From: Natronocalculus amylovorans | GTDB taxonomy: Archaea > Halobacteriota > Halobacteria > Halobacteriales > Haloferacaceae | Direction of reading: 5' to 3' | Assembly: GCF_023638035.1 (NCBI RefSeq) | Contig: NZ_JAKRVX010000006.1 | Span: forward strand, 97,886 to 161,885 | Length of the DNA: 64,000 nt | Shown here: piece by piece, positions 37,546 to 46,846 of the stretch | Numbering within the stretch: the stretch's first letter is position 1 | Layout: each line of letters starts with the position of its first letter | Program-made: the position numbers and the translations under genes | Notes under the pieces: generated by a model | What the model saw: only the letters and a program-made list of their open reading frames with translations | Database searches by the model: none | Told to the model about the DNA's origin: nothing

Positions 37546-38754
37546 ATGAATATGTTCGACGGTGAACCGACACCAGTGCGGATTAAATACGAACCGACGA
37601 ACGTCAAAGACGTCCTGGTAGAAATGAAAGATACTGCGGAGCTGTTGATCGATCTTGCGTACTCCGCGGTGTTGCACCGAAACAAGGATTTGGCCACGGA
37701 AGTGCTCCGGCTTGAGGCACGGATGGACGTCCTTGAGATGCGCGCACAGATGGCGATTATGATGGCTGCCCGAAGCCCAGACGATGCCGAGCAGTTAGTT
37801 CCTGTGATGGGGATCGTCTCTGCAGCAGACATGATTAGCGATGCTGCCGGTGACATTGCCAAGATTGTCCTTGACGATATTGGGCTCCCAGAAGCAATGC
37901 GAGCAGTGATTCCAGAAGCAACCGAAACGCTCGTTCAGGGCGCTGTTTCTGAAGACTCATCGTACGCTGGACGCACACTCAAAAACATTGATCTCGAATC
38001 CGTAACTGGTGTTCGTGTGATCGCAATCCGCCGAGATGACGAATGGATCCTCAACCCAGGACCTCGAACGCGCATCAAAACGGGGGATGTTTTATTCCTT
38101 CGAGGTCCGGAAATCGGAATCCCGGATGTATATGAAACGATTACAGGGAGGGCCTACGATCGACCAGAAGTAGACACACCGGATATTGAGGATCTCGAAC
38201 GTGCAGTCAACACAATACTCCATATGAAGAACCTCTCTGAATTCGCAGTCGATCTCGCATACAGCAGCGTGCTATTCAACAGCGAAGGGCTGGCTGAAGA
38301 GGTTCGAAATATCGAGGTTGAAGTTGACGCGCTCGAATCACGGTTCGAAGCATGGACGCTACAGGCTGCTGCAGATGCACCAGCTCCGGTCGCACTTCGC
38401 GGGCTCATTCACCTTGGCCGTGCGACTGAGGTAATCAGTGACGCTGCAGTCGATATCAGTGATGGTGTGATCAGAGATATTGGCGTCCACCCAGTGATTC
38501 AGATGGCTGTTGAAGAGAGTGATGAAATTATCACCCGAATCGAGGTTGAGCCAGGGAGCGATCTTGATGGTGCAAGCGTTGTCGCGGGTGTCCCAGACAC
38601 AGACGTAACGATGTCGATCATCGCAATCAGACGACCTGCGGACGGATGGATTCTTGTTGGTGACGCTGATGCGACAATACACAGCGGTGATGTCCTTATT
38701 GCAAAAGGAACCCGAACCGCAGCGGACGGCTTCACCGACCTCTCGATCGCGTAA
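37546..38754 (+). CDS. PhoU / TrkA-C repeat protein, putative ion-transport regulator
   Basis: A 402-residue soluble protein built as a duplication: PhoU-like helical domain (about 15-110), TrkA-C domain (about 120-195), second PhoU-like (about 215-310), second TrkA-C (about 320-402). Paired segments show the repeat: TAELLIDLAYSAVLHRN versus LSEFAVDLAYSSVLFNS, and GVRVIAIRRDDEWILNPGP versus MSIIAIRRPADGWILVGDA. TrkA-C domains bind small ligands such as cyclic dinucleotides or ATP. The divergent MgtE halves suggest it gates magnesium uptake; this is inference. Confidence 0.85.
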   Translation: MNMFDGEPTPVRIKYEPTNVKDVLVEMKDTAELLIDLAYSAVLHRNKDLATEVLRLEARMDVLEMRAQMAIMMAARSPDDAEQLVPVMGIVSAADMISDAAGDIAKIVLDDIGLPEAMRAVIPEATETLVQGAVSEDSSYAGRTLKNIDLESVTGVRVIAIRRDDEWILNPGPRTRIKTGDVLFLRGPEIGIPDVYETITGRAYDRPEVDTPDIEDLERAVNTILHMKNLSEFAVDLAYSSVLFNSEGLAEEVRNIEVEVDALESRFEAWTLQAAADAPAPVALRGLIHLGRATEVISDAAVDISDGVIRDIGVHPVIQMAVEESDEIITRIEVEPGSDLDGASVVAGVPDTDVTMSIIAIRRPADGWILVGDADATIHSGDVLIAKGTRTAADGFTDLSIA

Positions 38755-38761
38755 TACAATC

Positions 38762-39382
38762 TTACTCGTCTAGTTTTCGGAGCTGTTTCCACGACCAGAC
38801 AAATCGTTGAAGTGCAGTGACGTGACTCACAACGGCAAAAAAGGCTAACAATAGCCCAACGATCGTCAGTCCGTACAGTTCACGTGTGACCCACGGCGCA
38901 AGCAGTGCAACAATCCCTACAAGCATCAGGATATCCGCGCGGCCCAACAGCCCGCCATACATCCGGCCAAGACCAACCGCCTGTGCTTGCGTTCCAAGGT
39001 AGGCTGTCAGGAGCACACCTGTAATTGCGAGCAGCCCAAGTTCGTACTGTTGTGCACCAACTGTTAAGCCTCCAAGAATGAGTACATCGGCGTATCGATC
39101 AATTAGGTGATCGAGATAATCGCCTGCTTTTGACGTTGTATCAGTCTCCCGAGCAACAGCACCGTCTAATACATCAAGAAAGCCATTAAACAACACCAAG
39201 AGTCCAGCAATAAAGTACAGTTGTGTATTCTCACCGGCAAGTGCCAGTGCAATACCAGCAGCAATAGCGACAATTAGTGCAAGCGTGCTGATCGCGTTTG
39301 GCGAGAGGCCGAGTTTTGTGGCAACAGAAACGAATGGAACGATCGCTCGATCGGAGACATCGCGAAGTTGATCAAGCGTCAT
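38762..39382 (-). CDS. CDP-alcohol phosphatidyltransferase
   Basis: A 206-residue membrane enzyme with the family signature D-G-x-x-A-R-x8-G-x3-D-x3-D visible at VLDGAVARETDTTSKAGDYLDHLID and about six helices. Archaeal members attach serine, inositol phosphate or glycerol phosphate to CDP-archaeol; the polar head group cannot be decided here. ATG 39382 is chosen; ATG 39397 is five codons upstream. Confidence 0.9.
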   Translation of the reverse strand: MTLDQLRDVSDRAIVPFVSVATKLGLSPNAISTLALIVAIAAGIALALAGENTQLYFIAGLLVLFNGFLDVLDGAVARETDTTSKAGDYLDHLIDRYADVLILGGLTVGAQQYELGLLAITGVLLTAYLGTQAQAVGLGRMYGGLLGRADILMLVGIVALLAPWVTRELYGLTIVGLLLAFFAVVSHVTALQRFVWSWKQLRKLDE

Positions 39383-39475
39383 GGGTCCTCCGTTCAATGA
39401 GCAGAGACATCACTGACTGCTACTAAACAGGAGACCATTAAGAAACTACAGATCGAGGCGACTACTTAGGACGGT

Positions 39476-41272
39476 CTATTCGAGGACGACGAGCAGATCG
39501 CCCATATCGACGCTGTCGCCTTCTTCGATTGCGACTTGTGTCACAGTCCCACCACGTTCGGTGACAACATCGTTCTCCATCTTCATCGCTTCAAGCACAC
39601 AGACAACGTCGCCAGGGGAAACCTCATCGCCTTCTGCAACCGCAACAGAGAGAATCGTTCCCTGCATTTCTGCGGTAACGGTATCACCCTCGCCTTCATA
39701 CTCAGCCGAGGTGTTTTCACTCTCATTCTTTGCCTGTGGCGGCCGCTGCATTCGGCCGCTTGCCCCGCCAGCGCCACTTGGAAGCGGTGGTGCGCCACGC
39801 TCTTCAAGCGACACATCAAATCGCTTGCCGTTGACTTCAACGGTAAACTGTCGTTCCGTAACTTCTTCATCGTCGTTATCCGCTTCAGAACGATCACCAT
39901 CTCCCCACTGCTCAACGGCGTCGGCAATTCGTTGTTTGTCCAGCACTTCGTCGAGATACTTCGTGGTGTGTTCGCCGTTGATGAATGCTTCATCGGTAAG
40001 CATCAAGCGGTGGAACGGGATGATCGTCTGGAGCCCCGAAATATCATACTCTGCTAGTGCGCGCTCGGATCGAGCGAGACACTCGTCACGATCGGATGCT
40101 GCAACGATGAGTTTCGCAATCATCGAATCATAGTCGCCACCGATTTCATCTCCCTGCCGAACTGCATCATCAATCCGAACGCCAATCCCACCAGCAGGGT
40201 CGTATGTCTCAAGCGTTCCCGTTGCCGGGGCAAAATTGTTCGCAGCGTTTTCAGCATTGATTCGGAACTCGATCGCGTGGCCTTCAATCTTCACATCAGA
40301 CTGCTCAAAGGTGAGTTCCTCTCCGGCAGCGATTCTAAGCTGCCATTTGACGATATCGACCCCAGTAATCTCTTCGGAGACGGTATGTTCGACTTGGATT
40401 CGGGTGTTGACCTCCATGAAATAGAAGGATCCATCCTCAACAAGGAACTCAACAGTGCCCGCGTTTGTGTAGCCGACCGCGTCAACACCTCGTTTTGCGG
40501 CCTCACCAATCTGTTCCCGAAGCTCATCGGAGAGTGCTGGCGATGGTGCCTCTTCTATCACCTTCTGATGTCGGCGCTGCAGCGAGCAGTCACGCTCGCC
40601 AAGATGGCGGACGTTTCCGTGTTCATCTGCGAGGATCTGGACCTCAATATGGCGCGGTGCTTCGAGGTATTTTTCTACATACACAGATGCGTTGTCGAAA
40701 TACGCTTCACCCTCACGTTGGGCTGTTTCAAGCTGTTCTTCGACCTCATCCTCACTGTTAACAACCTTGAGACCTCGGCCGCCGCCACCACCTTCTGCTT
40801 TGATTGCAACTGGGTAGCCGTACTCATCTGCAATCTCTTTCACCTCTGCAGGCGACTCAACCGGCTCCGTTGTTCCAGGGACGACCGGGACATCTGCCGC
40901 TTGCATAGCCGAGCGTGCCTTTGTTTTCTCCCCAAGCGACTCCATCGCGTCTGCAGACGGTCCAATCCAAACAAATTCACTTTCTTCAACCCTGCGAGCG
41001 AACGACGCATTCTCTGCAAGGAACCCATATCCAGGGTGAATTGCATCAACATCCGCCTTGCGGGCAGCATCGAGGATTGATTCTTGATCCAGATAGGAGT
41101 CCGCTGCACGCGCCGGGCCAATGTTGTACGCTTCATCAGCATAGCGGACGTGCCCGCCATGTTTGTCAGCTTCACTGTAGACAGCAACCGTTCTGATGCC
41201 CAGTTCTTCGCATGCCCGGAATACTCGCACTGCGATCTCGCCGCGGTTTGCAACCAAAACCTTACTGAACAT
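39476..41272 (-). CDS. pccA: Acetyl/propionyl-CoA carboxylase alpha subunit (biotin carboxylase + carrier)
   Basis: A 598-residue protein: biotin carboxylase ATP-grasp domain (1-450) with A-N-R-G-E-I-A-V-R at the start, a glycine loop E-G-G-G-G-G-R-G and [11 protein letters not shown]; a linker rich in Ser/Glu; and a biotin carrier domain at the C-terminus with the biotinyl lysine in E-A-M-K-M-E. It carboxylates biotin with bicarbonate and ATP; PccB then transfers CO2 to propionyl-CoA or acetyl-CoA. It is separated from the small and beta subunit genes by two convergent plus-strand genes. Confidence 0.93.
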   Translation of the reverse strand: MFSKVLVANRGEIAVRVFRACEELGIRTVAVYSEADKHGGHVRYADEAYNIGPARAADSYLDQESILDAARKADVDAIHPGYGFLAENASFARRVEESEFVWIGPSADAMESLGEKTKARSAMQAADVPVVPGTTEPVESPAEVKEIADEYGYPVAIKAEGGGGGRGLKVVNSEDEVEEQLETAQREGEAYFDNASVYVEKYLEAPRHIEVQILADEHGNVRHLGERDCSLQRRHQKVIEEAPSPALSDELREQIGEAAKRGVDAVGYTNAGTVEFLVEDGSFYFMEVNTRIQVEHTVSEEITGVDIVKWQLRIAAGEELTFEQSDVKIEGHAIEFRINAENAANNFAPATGTLETYDPAGGIGVRIDDAVRQGDEIGGDYDSMIAKLIVAASDRDECLARSERALAEYDISGLQTIIPFHRLMLTDEAFINGEHTTKYLDEVLDKQRIADAVEQWGDGDRSEADNDDEEVTERQFTVEVNGKRFDVSLEERGAPPLPSGAGGASGRMQRPPQAKNESENTSAEYEGEGDTVTAEMQGTILSVAVAEGDEVSPGDVVCVLEAMKMENDVVTERGGTVTQVAIEEGDSVDMGDLLVVLE

Positions 41273-41381
41273 TCTTGAGGAACATTTTGGTGAAGGGCTA
41301 CCTGATTCTATCGGTCCTGATCGAAACAGCGTGCCAAATCAAAACCGATAGATATCTGGTAAAAGAACAGTACCGAATACT

Positions 41382-42050
41382 ATGCAATTAATCGGGCATC
41401 GAGGCGGGCTTGCTCATGGGCCGGGCAACACGATCGAAACCGCAACCCGGGCCGCCCCATACGTGGATATGATCGAAATCGATGTCCAACGCTGTGGGAC
41501 TGGTGAACTTGTTGTGTTTCACGATACAACCCTTGATCGGCTCACTGCAGTTAGCCGCCCAGTTGCGGTTACAGACTGGGATACGCTGTCCACACTTACT
41601 GTTGATGGCAGTGACGCACAGATTCCACTCCTTTCGGATGTGCTTTCTGCGATTCCGATTGGCGTCGGAGTCAACATTGAGCTCAAGCATGCAGGCATGG
41701 CCGCGGATCTCGAACGGATCGTTTCGAAACATGAGAACGAGATCCTCTACTCCTCGTTCGTCCCACAAGCGCTAGCAGAGATCGATGGTTCGTACAATCG
41801 TGGATATCTCTTTTCAGACCTGTGGGAGCGACCAGATGGATGGAGTAGCCGGTTAGACATGGCAGAAGGGTTAGGCTGTACTGCAATCCACCCGGAGTAT
41901 ACGCTGCTCACGCAAGAGCGCGTTGCACAAGCACACGAGAGAGGGCTCGCAGTTCATGCATGGACTGTTCCGTCCACAGAGATGGCACGAAAACTACACT
42001 CGATGGGTGTTGACGGTATTATTGTGGATGACTGGGATGTGTTTGAGTAG
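41382..42050 (+). CDS. Glycerophosphodiester phosphodiesterase
   Basis: A 222-residue TIM-barrel GDPD. G-H-R-G and the following N-T at the N-terminus, E-I-D-V-Q with H-D-T-T-L-D-R-L are the catalytic and metal motifs. N-I-E-L-K-H and the C-terminal HAWTVPSTEMARKLHSMGVDGIIVDD complete the fold. It releases glycerol phosphate (or the archaeal glycerol-1-phosphate) from diesters. Not related in function to the flanking carboxylase genes. Confidence 0.93.
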   Translation: MQLIGHRGGLAHGPGNTIETATRAAPYVDMIEIDVQRCGTGELVVFHDTTLDRLTAVSRPVAVTDWDTLSTLTVDGSDAQIPLLSDVLSAIPIGVGVNIELKHAGMAADLERIVSKHENEILYSSFVPQALAEIDGSYNRGYLFSDLWERPDGWSSRLDMAEGLGCTAIHPEYTLLTQERVAQAHERGLAVHAWTVPSTEMARKLHSMGVDGIIVDDWDVFE

Positions 42051-42081
42051 CAGTTTACTCTCCCGGCTGTAAACGGAATGT

Positions 42082-42546
42082 ATGAACGGAGTCGTCAAAG
42101 GGATATTTATTGCACGTGAACAGGGTAGCCCAGCCGAACCGCAACAAACTGTAGAGGCGGTTGCTGATTGTGGCCTTCGCGGCGATCGATATTTTGATGA
42201 CACAGGGACATTCTCTGGGCGTGAGATTGCAACAGATATCACACTCATTGAAAAAGAGGCGATAACAGCGGTTGAGCGAGAGTATACCATCTCGCTCGAT
42301 CCCGGTGTTCACCGTCGAAATATCGTTGTCGAAGGTGTTGCGCTCAACCATTTCGTTGATCAACCACTCACAGTTGGAGGCGCAACAATGGTTGGGCATG
42401 AGCTCTGTGAGCCGTGTTCATACCTCGAACAGATGCTTGAACAAGAGGGTGTCTGTGACGCACTCATCCATCGTGGGGGCCTTCGTGGCCGCATTGTTGA
42501 CTCAGGATCGATCGCTGTCGGTGATTCGGTCACGCCAAACGAGTAG
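42082..42546 (+). CDS. MOSC domain protein
   Basis: A 154-residue MOSC domain. GLRGDRYFDD, ITLIEKEAI, DPGVHRRNIVVEGV and the catalytic cysteine in H-E-L-C-E-P-C-S-Y-L are the family landmarks; L-I-H-R-G-G-L-R-G ends it. MOSC proteins transfer sulfur or act with molybdenum cofactor in N-hydroxylated substrate reduction. Downstream of GDPD, 31-base gap. Confidence 0.92.
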   Translation: MNGVVKGIFIAREQGSPAEPQQTVEAVADCGLRGDRYFDDTGTFSGREIATDITLIEKEAITAVEREYTISLDPGVHRRNIVVEGVALNHFVDQPLTVGGATMVGHELCEPCSYLEQMLEQEGVCDALIHRGGLRGRIVDSGSIAVGDSVTPNE

Positions 42547-42554
42547 TTGCGTTT

Positions 42555-42890
42555 TCAGAATCGATCGCGGCGTCCGCTTGCAGTCCACGGGTCAGTTGGT
42601 GCAGATAGTGGGACACGCGCGTTCGAGCCCCCGGTAATCGAGGTGAGTCGACCGCTGAACGCCCACCGTTTCTCGTCCCAACTCTCTTCGGTTGCCGCGG
42701 CGGCAACAGCAAGCTCTTGATCCCGGATGTGTGCAGCAATTGCAGCCGCAACCGCAGCTGCTTCGGCTTCGTTGGCTGTCGAAAGGCCGGATATCGACTG
42801 TAGCAGCGTCTCGATCGGCAGTTCGCTTTGACCGTTTGACTGCTGGTTAACTTCAGATGCGCCCGATTTTGAATCTGACTGTGGTGACAT
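42555..42890 (-). CDS. pccX: acc operon protein, probable third subunit of propionyl-CoA carboxylase
   Basis: A 111-residue haloarchaea-specific protein. Residues 35-75 are an Ala-rich helical stretch ([12 protein letters not shown]), and the C-terminus carries [11 protein letters not shown]. This matches the small acc operon protein found beside pccB in haloarchaea; in Haloferax mediterranei a small subunit named PccX was reported to be needed for propionyl-CoA carboxylase activity (from memory). It overlaps the pccB stop by one base, so translation is coupled. Confidence 0.75.
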   Translation of the reverse strand: MSPQSDSKSGASEVNQQSNGQSELPIETLLQSISGLSTANEAEAAAVAAAIAAHIRDQELAVAAAATEESWDEKRWAFSGRLTSITGGSNARVPLSAPTDPWTASGRRDRF

Positions 42891-44440
42891 TAGATTGGAA
42901 TATTTCCGTGTTTCTTATCGGGCAGTGATTTTCGCTTGCTAAGCAGCATTTCCAAATCATCAATGAGTCGTTTTCGTGTCTCTGGTGGCTCAATGACATC
43001 ATCAATGAAGCCGCGGTCGGCTGCCGTGTATGGGTTTGCAAACTCCTCTCTGTACTCATCAATAAGCTCTTGACGCCGTACCTCCGGATCATCAGCCGCA
43101 GCCAACTCTCGACGATAGAGAATGTTGACCGCACCTTTTGGACCCATAACTGCAATCTCGGCACTTGGCCACGCATAGTTGACGTCGCCGCCAATATGTT
43201 TTGACGCCATCACACAGTATGCGCCACCGTAGGCCTTCCGTGTAATAACGGTCAGCAGTGGGACTGTTGCCTCTGCGTATGCGAACAACAGCTTTGCGCC
43301 GTGGCGGATGATTCCACCGTGCTCTTGCTCTGTGCCCGGCATGAAGCCTGGAACATCCTCAAAGGTGACGATCGGGATGTTGAATGCATCGCAGAAGCGC
43401 ACGAACCGTGCCCCTTTTTCTGATGCCTCAATATCGAGCGTCCCTGCATTTACTCGAGGCTGATTAGCAACAACACCGACTGAGTGGCCGTTTAGCCGTG
43501 CAAATCCAATCACAATATTCTTTGCGAAGTTCTCATGCACTTCAAAGAACGACTCCTCATCGAACACACTACCGATGACATCCGTAACATCGTACGGCTT
43601 CCGTGGCTCGTTTGGAACGATCGTTTTCAGCGCGTCATCTGCACGGTCTGGGTCGTCCCATGGATCAATACGTGGCGGATTCTCAACGTTGTTCTGGGGA
43701 AGATATGAAAGCAGTAGCGCAATGTTATCGAGGGCTTGCTCTTCTGAATCAACAGCAAAGTGCGCGACACCGGAGGTCGAGGAATGGGTGACTGCGCCTC
43801 CAAGCTCCTCGAACGAAACCTCTTCACCGGTGACCGTTTTGATCACGTCAGGGCCGGTGATGAACATGTGGCTCGTATCCTTAACCATGAACGTGAAGTC
43901 TGTGATTGCAGGTGAGTAGACCGCACCACCTGCGCATGGTCCCATAATTGCAGAGATCTGTGGAACGACACCGCTTGCTTCTGTGTTCCGGCGGAAAATT
44001 TCAGCATAACCTGCAAGCGAAGACACACCTTCCTGAATGCGCGCACCTGCGGAGTCATTGAGCCCAATAACTGGGGCACCAACTTCCATCGCTTTGTCCA
44101 TTACCTTACACACTTTTTCAGCAAAGACCTCACCAAGAGAGCCACCGAAAACAGTGAAATCATGCGCAAAGACAAACACTGTCCGGCCGTTTACTTCACC
44201 GTATCCAGTCACAACACCATCGCCCGGAGTCTGCTCTTCTTCCATTCCAAACTTGTGGTTTCGGTGTGTTCGGAACTGGTCAAACTCGTGGAACGTTCCC
44301 TCATCAAGGAAGTAGTCAATTCGCTCACGAGCCGTCATTTTCCCCTTCTCGTGTTGGGATTCAATTCGTTCTTCACCGCCGCCTTTTTCAGCCTCACGTC
44401 GGCGTGCACGAAGTTCGTCAATCCGGTCGTCCATTGTCAT
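42890..44440 (-). CDS. pccB: Propionyl-CoA carboxylase beta subunit (carboxyltransferase)
   Basis: A 516-residue acyl-CoA carboxyltransferase of the PccB/AccD5 type. Landmarks: [45 protein letters not shown] near 128, [12 protein letters not shown] (first oxyanion loop) and [16 protein letters not shown] (second). It transfers CO2 from carboxybiotin to propionyl-CoA or acetyl-CoA; haloarchaeal complexes commonly accept both. First gene of the pccB-pccX pair. Two ATGs near the start (44440, 44434) are equivalent. Confidence 0.94.
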   Translation of the reverse strand: MTMDDRIDELRARRREAEKGGGEERIESQHEKGKMTARERIDYFLDEGTFHEFDQFRTHRNHKFGMEEEQTPGDGVVTGYGEVNGRTVFVFAHDFTVFGGSLGEVFAEKVCKVMDKAMEVGAPVIGLNDSAGARIQEGVSSLAGYAEIFRRNTEASGVVPQISAIMGPCAGGAVYSPAITDFTFMVKDTSHMFITGPDVIKTVTGEEVSFEELGGAVTHSSTSGVAHFAVDSEEQALDNIALLLSYLPQNNVENPPRIDPWDDPDRADDALKTIVPNEPRKPYDVTDVIGSVFDEESFFEVHENFAKNIVIGFARLNGHSVGVVANQPRVNAGTLDIEASEKGARFVRFCDAFNIPIVTFEDVPGFMPGTEQEHGGIIRHGAKLLFAYAEATVPLLTVITRKAYGGAYCVMASKHIGGDVNYAWPSAEIAVMGPKGAVNILYRRELAAADDPEVRRQELIDEYREEFANPYTAADRGFIDDVIEPPETRKRLIDDLEMLLSKRKSLPDKKHGNIPI

Positions 44441-44517
44441 CTCGGACCACCCTGAGTCATTGTTGATAATGAACTACGAGATATGGCAAAAGGGTTCCGC
44501 AATCAGTTGTTTTTAAG

Positions 44518-44533
44518 TTCGACAGCTGTCGAA
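44518..44533. promoter_or_regulatory. Perfect 16-bp palindrome upstream of pccB
   Basis: TTCGACAGCTGTCGAA reads identically on both strands. It lies 78 bases before the pccB ATG and abuts an AT-rich TATA-like tract (44531-44539), as expected of a dimeric repressor site. It is also in the spacer shared with the divergent sodium transporter. Confidence 0.5.
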
Positions 44534-44614
44534 TTATATGTTGCTTGTTTGCATAGTACATTTAAGAAATCATCAGATGCCAATCAGCAATGTTGGCTAT
44601 CTGTCTAAAAATAC

Positions 44615-44640
44615 TGTTCAATAAGAGTTTATATTGAACA
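44615..44640. promoter_or_regulatory. 9+9 bp inverted repeat ahead of the sodium transporter promoter
   Basis: TGTTCAATA and TATTGAACA are perfect complementary arms separated by 8 bases, so arm centres are 17 bp apart. The site ends 25 bases before the TATA box at 44665-44672, the position expected for an activator or TFB-modulating regulator. Confidence 0.5.
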
Positions 44641-44664
44641 TCTATTTACAAAAGTTGAATAGAG

Positions 44665-44672
44665 TTATAAAT
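44665..44672 (+). promoter_or_regulatory. TATA box of the sodium-dependent transporter
   Basis: TTATAAAT lies 22 to 29 bases before ATG 44694, so transcription should begin at or just before the start codon (leaderless). Confidence 0.6.
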
Positions 44673-44693
44673 CCGGTATCCTTGCGATAAGCC

Positions 44694-46052
44694 ATGCCAT
44701 CACGTGAGACTTGGGCAACGAGGATGGGGTTCATTCTCGCGGCCGTTGGGAGTGCAGTTGGATTAGGTAACATTTGGCGATTCCCGTTCCAAGCAGGAGC
44801 GGAAGGTGGGGCTGCGTTTCTCTTTGTCTATCTAGGATTTATTGCACTGATCGGGTTCCCAGCAATTCTTGTGGAGTTTGTCATTGGGCGACGAACAAAA
44901 CGAAATCCAGTCGGTGCGCTCAAAGAGCTCGGAGGCGATCGCTGGAAGTACGTTGGCGGAATCTTCGTTGTGACTGGATTCGTGTTGCTTTCGTACTACA
45001 GCGTTGTTGCAGGCTGGTTCTTCCAATACTTCATCACCGGTCTGTTTGAGGGCTACACCGCAACAACACCTGAAGAACTTGGTGCCGCATTCGGTGCTGC
45101 CAGCTCTGGAACCTCAGCACTGCTCGCACATGCTGCGTTCATGATCGCCGTTACCGGTATTATTGTTGCAGGTATCCGAAGCGGAATTGAGATTGCAGTA
45201 AAAGTAATGGTTCCCGGCATTTTGTTCATTCTTCTTGGCCTTGCTGCATACGGTGCGTTTGCAATTCCGGAAGCCTCTCAAGCCTATGCGTATTACCTCC
45301 AGCCTGATTTCAGTGTCATTGCCGAAAACTGGCAGACACTTCTTCCCGCCGCTGCGGGCCAAGCATTCTTCACGCTCTCGCTCGGGATGGGTGTTATGAT
45401 CACCTACGCGTCCTATCTTGGTGAAGATCGAAACCTTGCAGAAGACGCTGCGGTAATCGTTAGTCTCGATACGTTCATCGCAGTTCTTGTTGGGTTTGTT
45501 GTCTTCCCATTTATTTTCCAAGCAGGTGCGGATCCGACAGAGGTTGGTCCAGATGCGATTTTCGTGAGCCTTGCACAAGCATTTGCGACGATCCCGGGCG
45601 GACGGTTGCTTGGTGTTGTCTTCTTCGGGATGGTCGTTATCGCAGCATTGTCTAGCGCAATTAGTATCCTTGAAATGCTTGCATCCTATCTGATTGACGA
45701 ATTTAAATGGGAACGACCAAAAGCCGCTGCTGCCGCAGGACTTGCGGTGTTTGTGCTTGGAATCCCGGTTACGATCGATCTGGTTTTCCTCGATCTCTTT
45801 GATGGACTCGCAGACAGTGTGCTTCTTGTGCTTGGTGCACTCCTTGTTGTCCTCTTCGTTGGATGGGTTATTCCTGAAGATGGGCTCGATGAGCTTACAA
45901 CAGGGGTCGAAAATATTGGATCGCTTGGGTCGATCTGGCTGTGGGCGGTTCGGATCCCGATCGCCATCGTGCTCGTTATTTCGCTGTATCTCGGTGCAAC
46001 GGGCTACCTAGAGTTCCTCGCAGATGACTTTCTTGGGTGGCTAAACGGCTAA
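44694..46052 (+). CDS. Sodium-dependent neurotransmitter-symporter family (NSS/SNF) transporter
   Basis: A 452-residue protein with about 11-12 helices. The Na+/substrate site region is G-S-A-V-G-L-G-N-I-W-R-F-P near 17-29, with Q-A-G-A-E-G-G-A-A-F next. FTLSLGMGVMITYASY is the TM6/7 unit. NSS transporters import amino acids or related compounds with sodium. The substrate is not evident. Monocistronic, with its own strong promoter and upstream inverted repeat. Confidence 0.93.
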   Translation: MPSRETWATRMGFILAAVGSAVGLGNIWRFPFQAGAEGGAAFLFVYLGFIALIGFPAILVEFVIGRRTKRNPVGALKELGGDRWKYVGGIFVVTGFVLLSYYSVVAGWFFQYFITGLFEGYTATTPEELGAAFGAASSGTSALLAHAAFMIAVTGIIVAGIRSGIEIAVKVMVPGILFILLGLAAYGAFAIPEASQAYAYYLQPDFSVIAENWQTLLPAAAGQAFFTLSLGMGVMITYASYLGEDRNLAEDAAVIVSLDTFIAVLVGFVVFPFIFQAGADPTEVGPDAIFVSLAQAFATIPGGRLLGVVFFGMVVIAALSSAISILEMLASYLIDEFKWERPKAAAAAGLAVFVLGIPVTIDLVFLDLFDGLADSVLLVLGALLVVLFVGWVIPEDGLDELTTGVENIGSLGSIWLWAVRIPIAIVLVISLYLGATGYLEFLADDFLGWLNG

Positions 46053-46072
46053 ATCGTCACTAAAACTCGTTT

Positions 46073-46777
46073 TTACGCCTCTCCGTACACTGGGACGGCT
46101 GCACCGCTTGTCACGGCGGCCGCATCCGAGCACAGGAACTGCATAACTCTTGCAACCTCTGTTGGTGTCACCCATGCGTCTTTCGGCGTCATCATCTCTC
46201 TGTTCATTGGTGTATCAAGGACGCTTGGCATCACGCAGTTTGCCCGAACTGTTCCGAGGTTTTCTTCGGCGATTGTCTCCGTCAAAATGCGAACGCCTGC
46301 TTTCGTCGATCGGTAGATTCCATCACCGTCACCACCTTCTAACCCTGATCGGGCAGAAACGCTCACGATCGATCCCTCACGCTCTTGAAGATGCGGAAGC
46401 GCGTACTTGGATGCAAGAAACATCGTTTTCAGATTAACATTGAACAAAAAGTCAAACTGATCCGTGTCGGTGTTCTCGATCGGATCACCACCACGCCAGG
46501 TACCTGCAATATTCAACAGATAATCGATATGTCCATGTTCAGAGACTACATCGTCGATCGTTTCCTGTACTGCATCTGGATCGGTGAAATCTGCCTGTCT
46601 AAAATCGATGTTCTCGTGAGCGTCTAGTTGTGCATCGTCGTCGTCGATCGACATGATGTCGCACGCAACAACAGTTGCACCTGCAGCGACAAATTCGGCA
46701 GCAACTGCACTTCCTAATGCACCGCATGCGCCAGTGACAACCGCAACGTCATCTGTGAAATCAAAGGATGCGTTCAT
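46073..46777 (-). CDS. SDR family oxidoreductase
   Basis: A 234-residue short-chain dehydrogenase. Cofactor motif T-G-A-C-G-A-L-G-S, then N-I-A-G-T-W, catalytic S in VSVSARSGL and Y-x-x-x-K as Y-R-S-T-K. The D in V-V-A-C-D-I favours NAD(H). The active site has Y replaced in the usual Y-x-A-S-K only at the third and fourth positions. Substrate unknown. ATG 46777 chosen (M-N-A-S-F-D-F). Confidence 0.88.
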   Translation of the reverse strand: MNASFDFTDDVAVVTGACGALGSAVAAEFVAAGATVVACDIMSIDDDDAQLDAHENIDFRQADFTDPDAVQETIDDVVSEHGHIDYLLNIAGTWRGGDPIENTDTDQFDFLFNVNLKTMFLASKYALPHLQEREGSIVSVSARSGLEGGDGDGIYRSTKAGVRILTETIAEENLGTVRANCVMPSVLDTPMNREMMTPKDAWVTPTEVARVMQFLCSDAAAVTSGAAVPVYGEA

Positions 46778-46846
46778 ACAATAACTCATGGTAGCATGGC
46801 GCATAAAACCACTCTGCGAAAATTGAGAGGTTAGCGAACTGATCGG

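Noticed and set aside
40277..41080. 267-codon frame opposite pccA
   Set aside because: Shadow of the biotin carboxylase gene with improbable amino-acid use.
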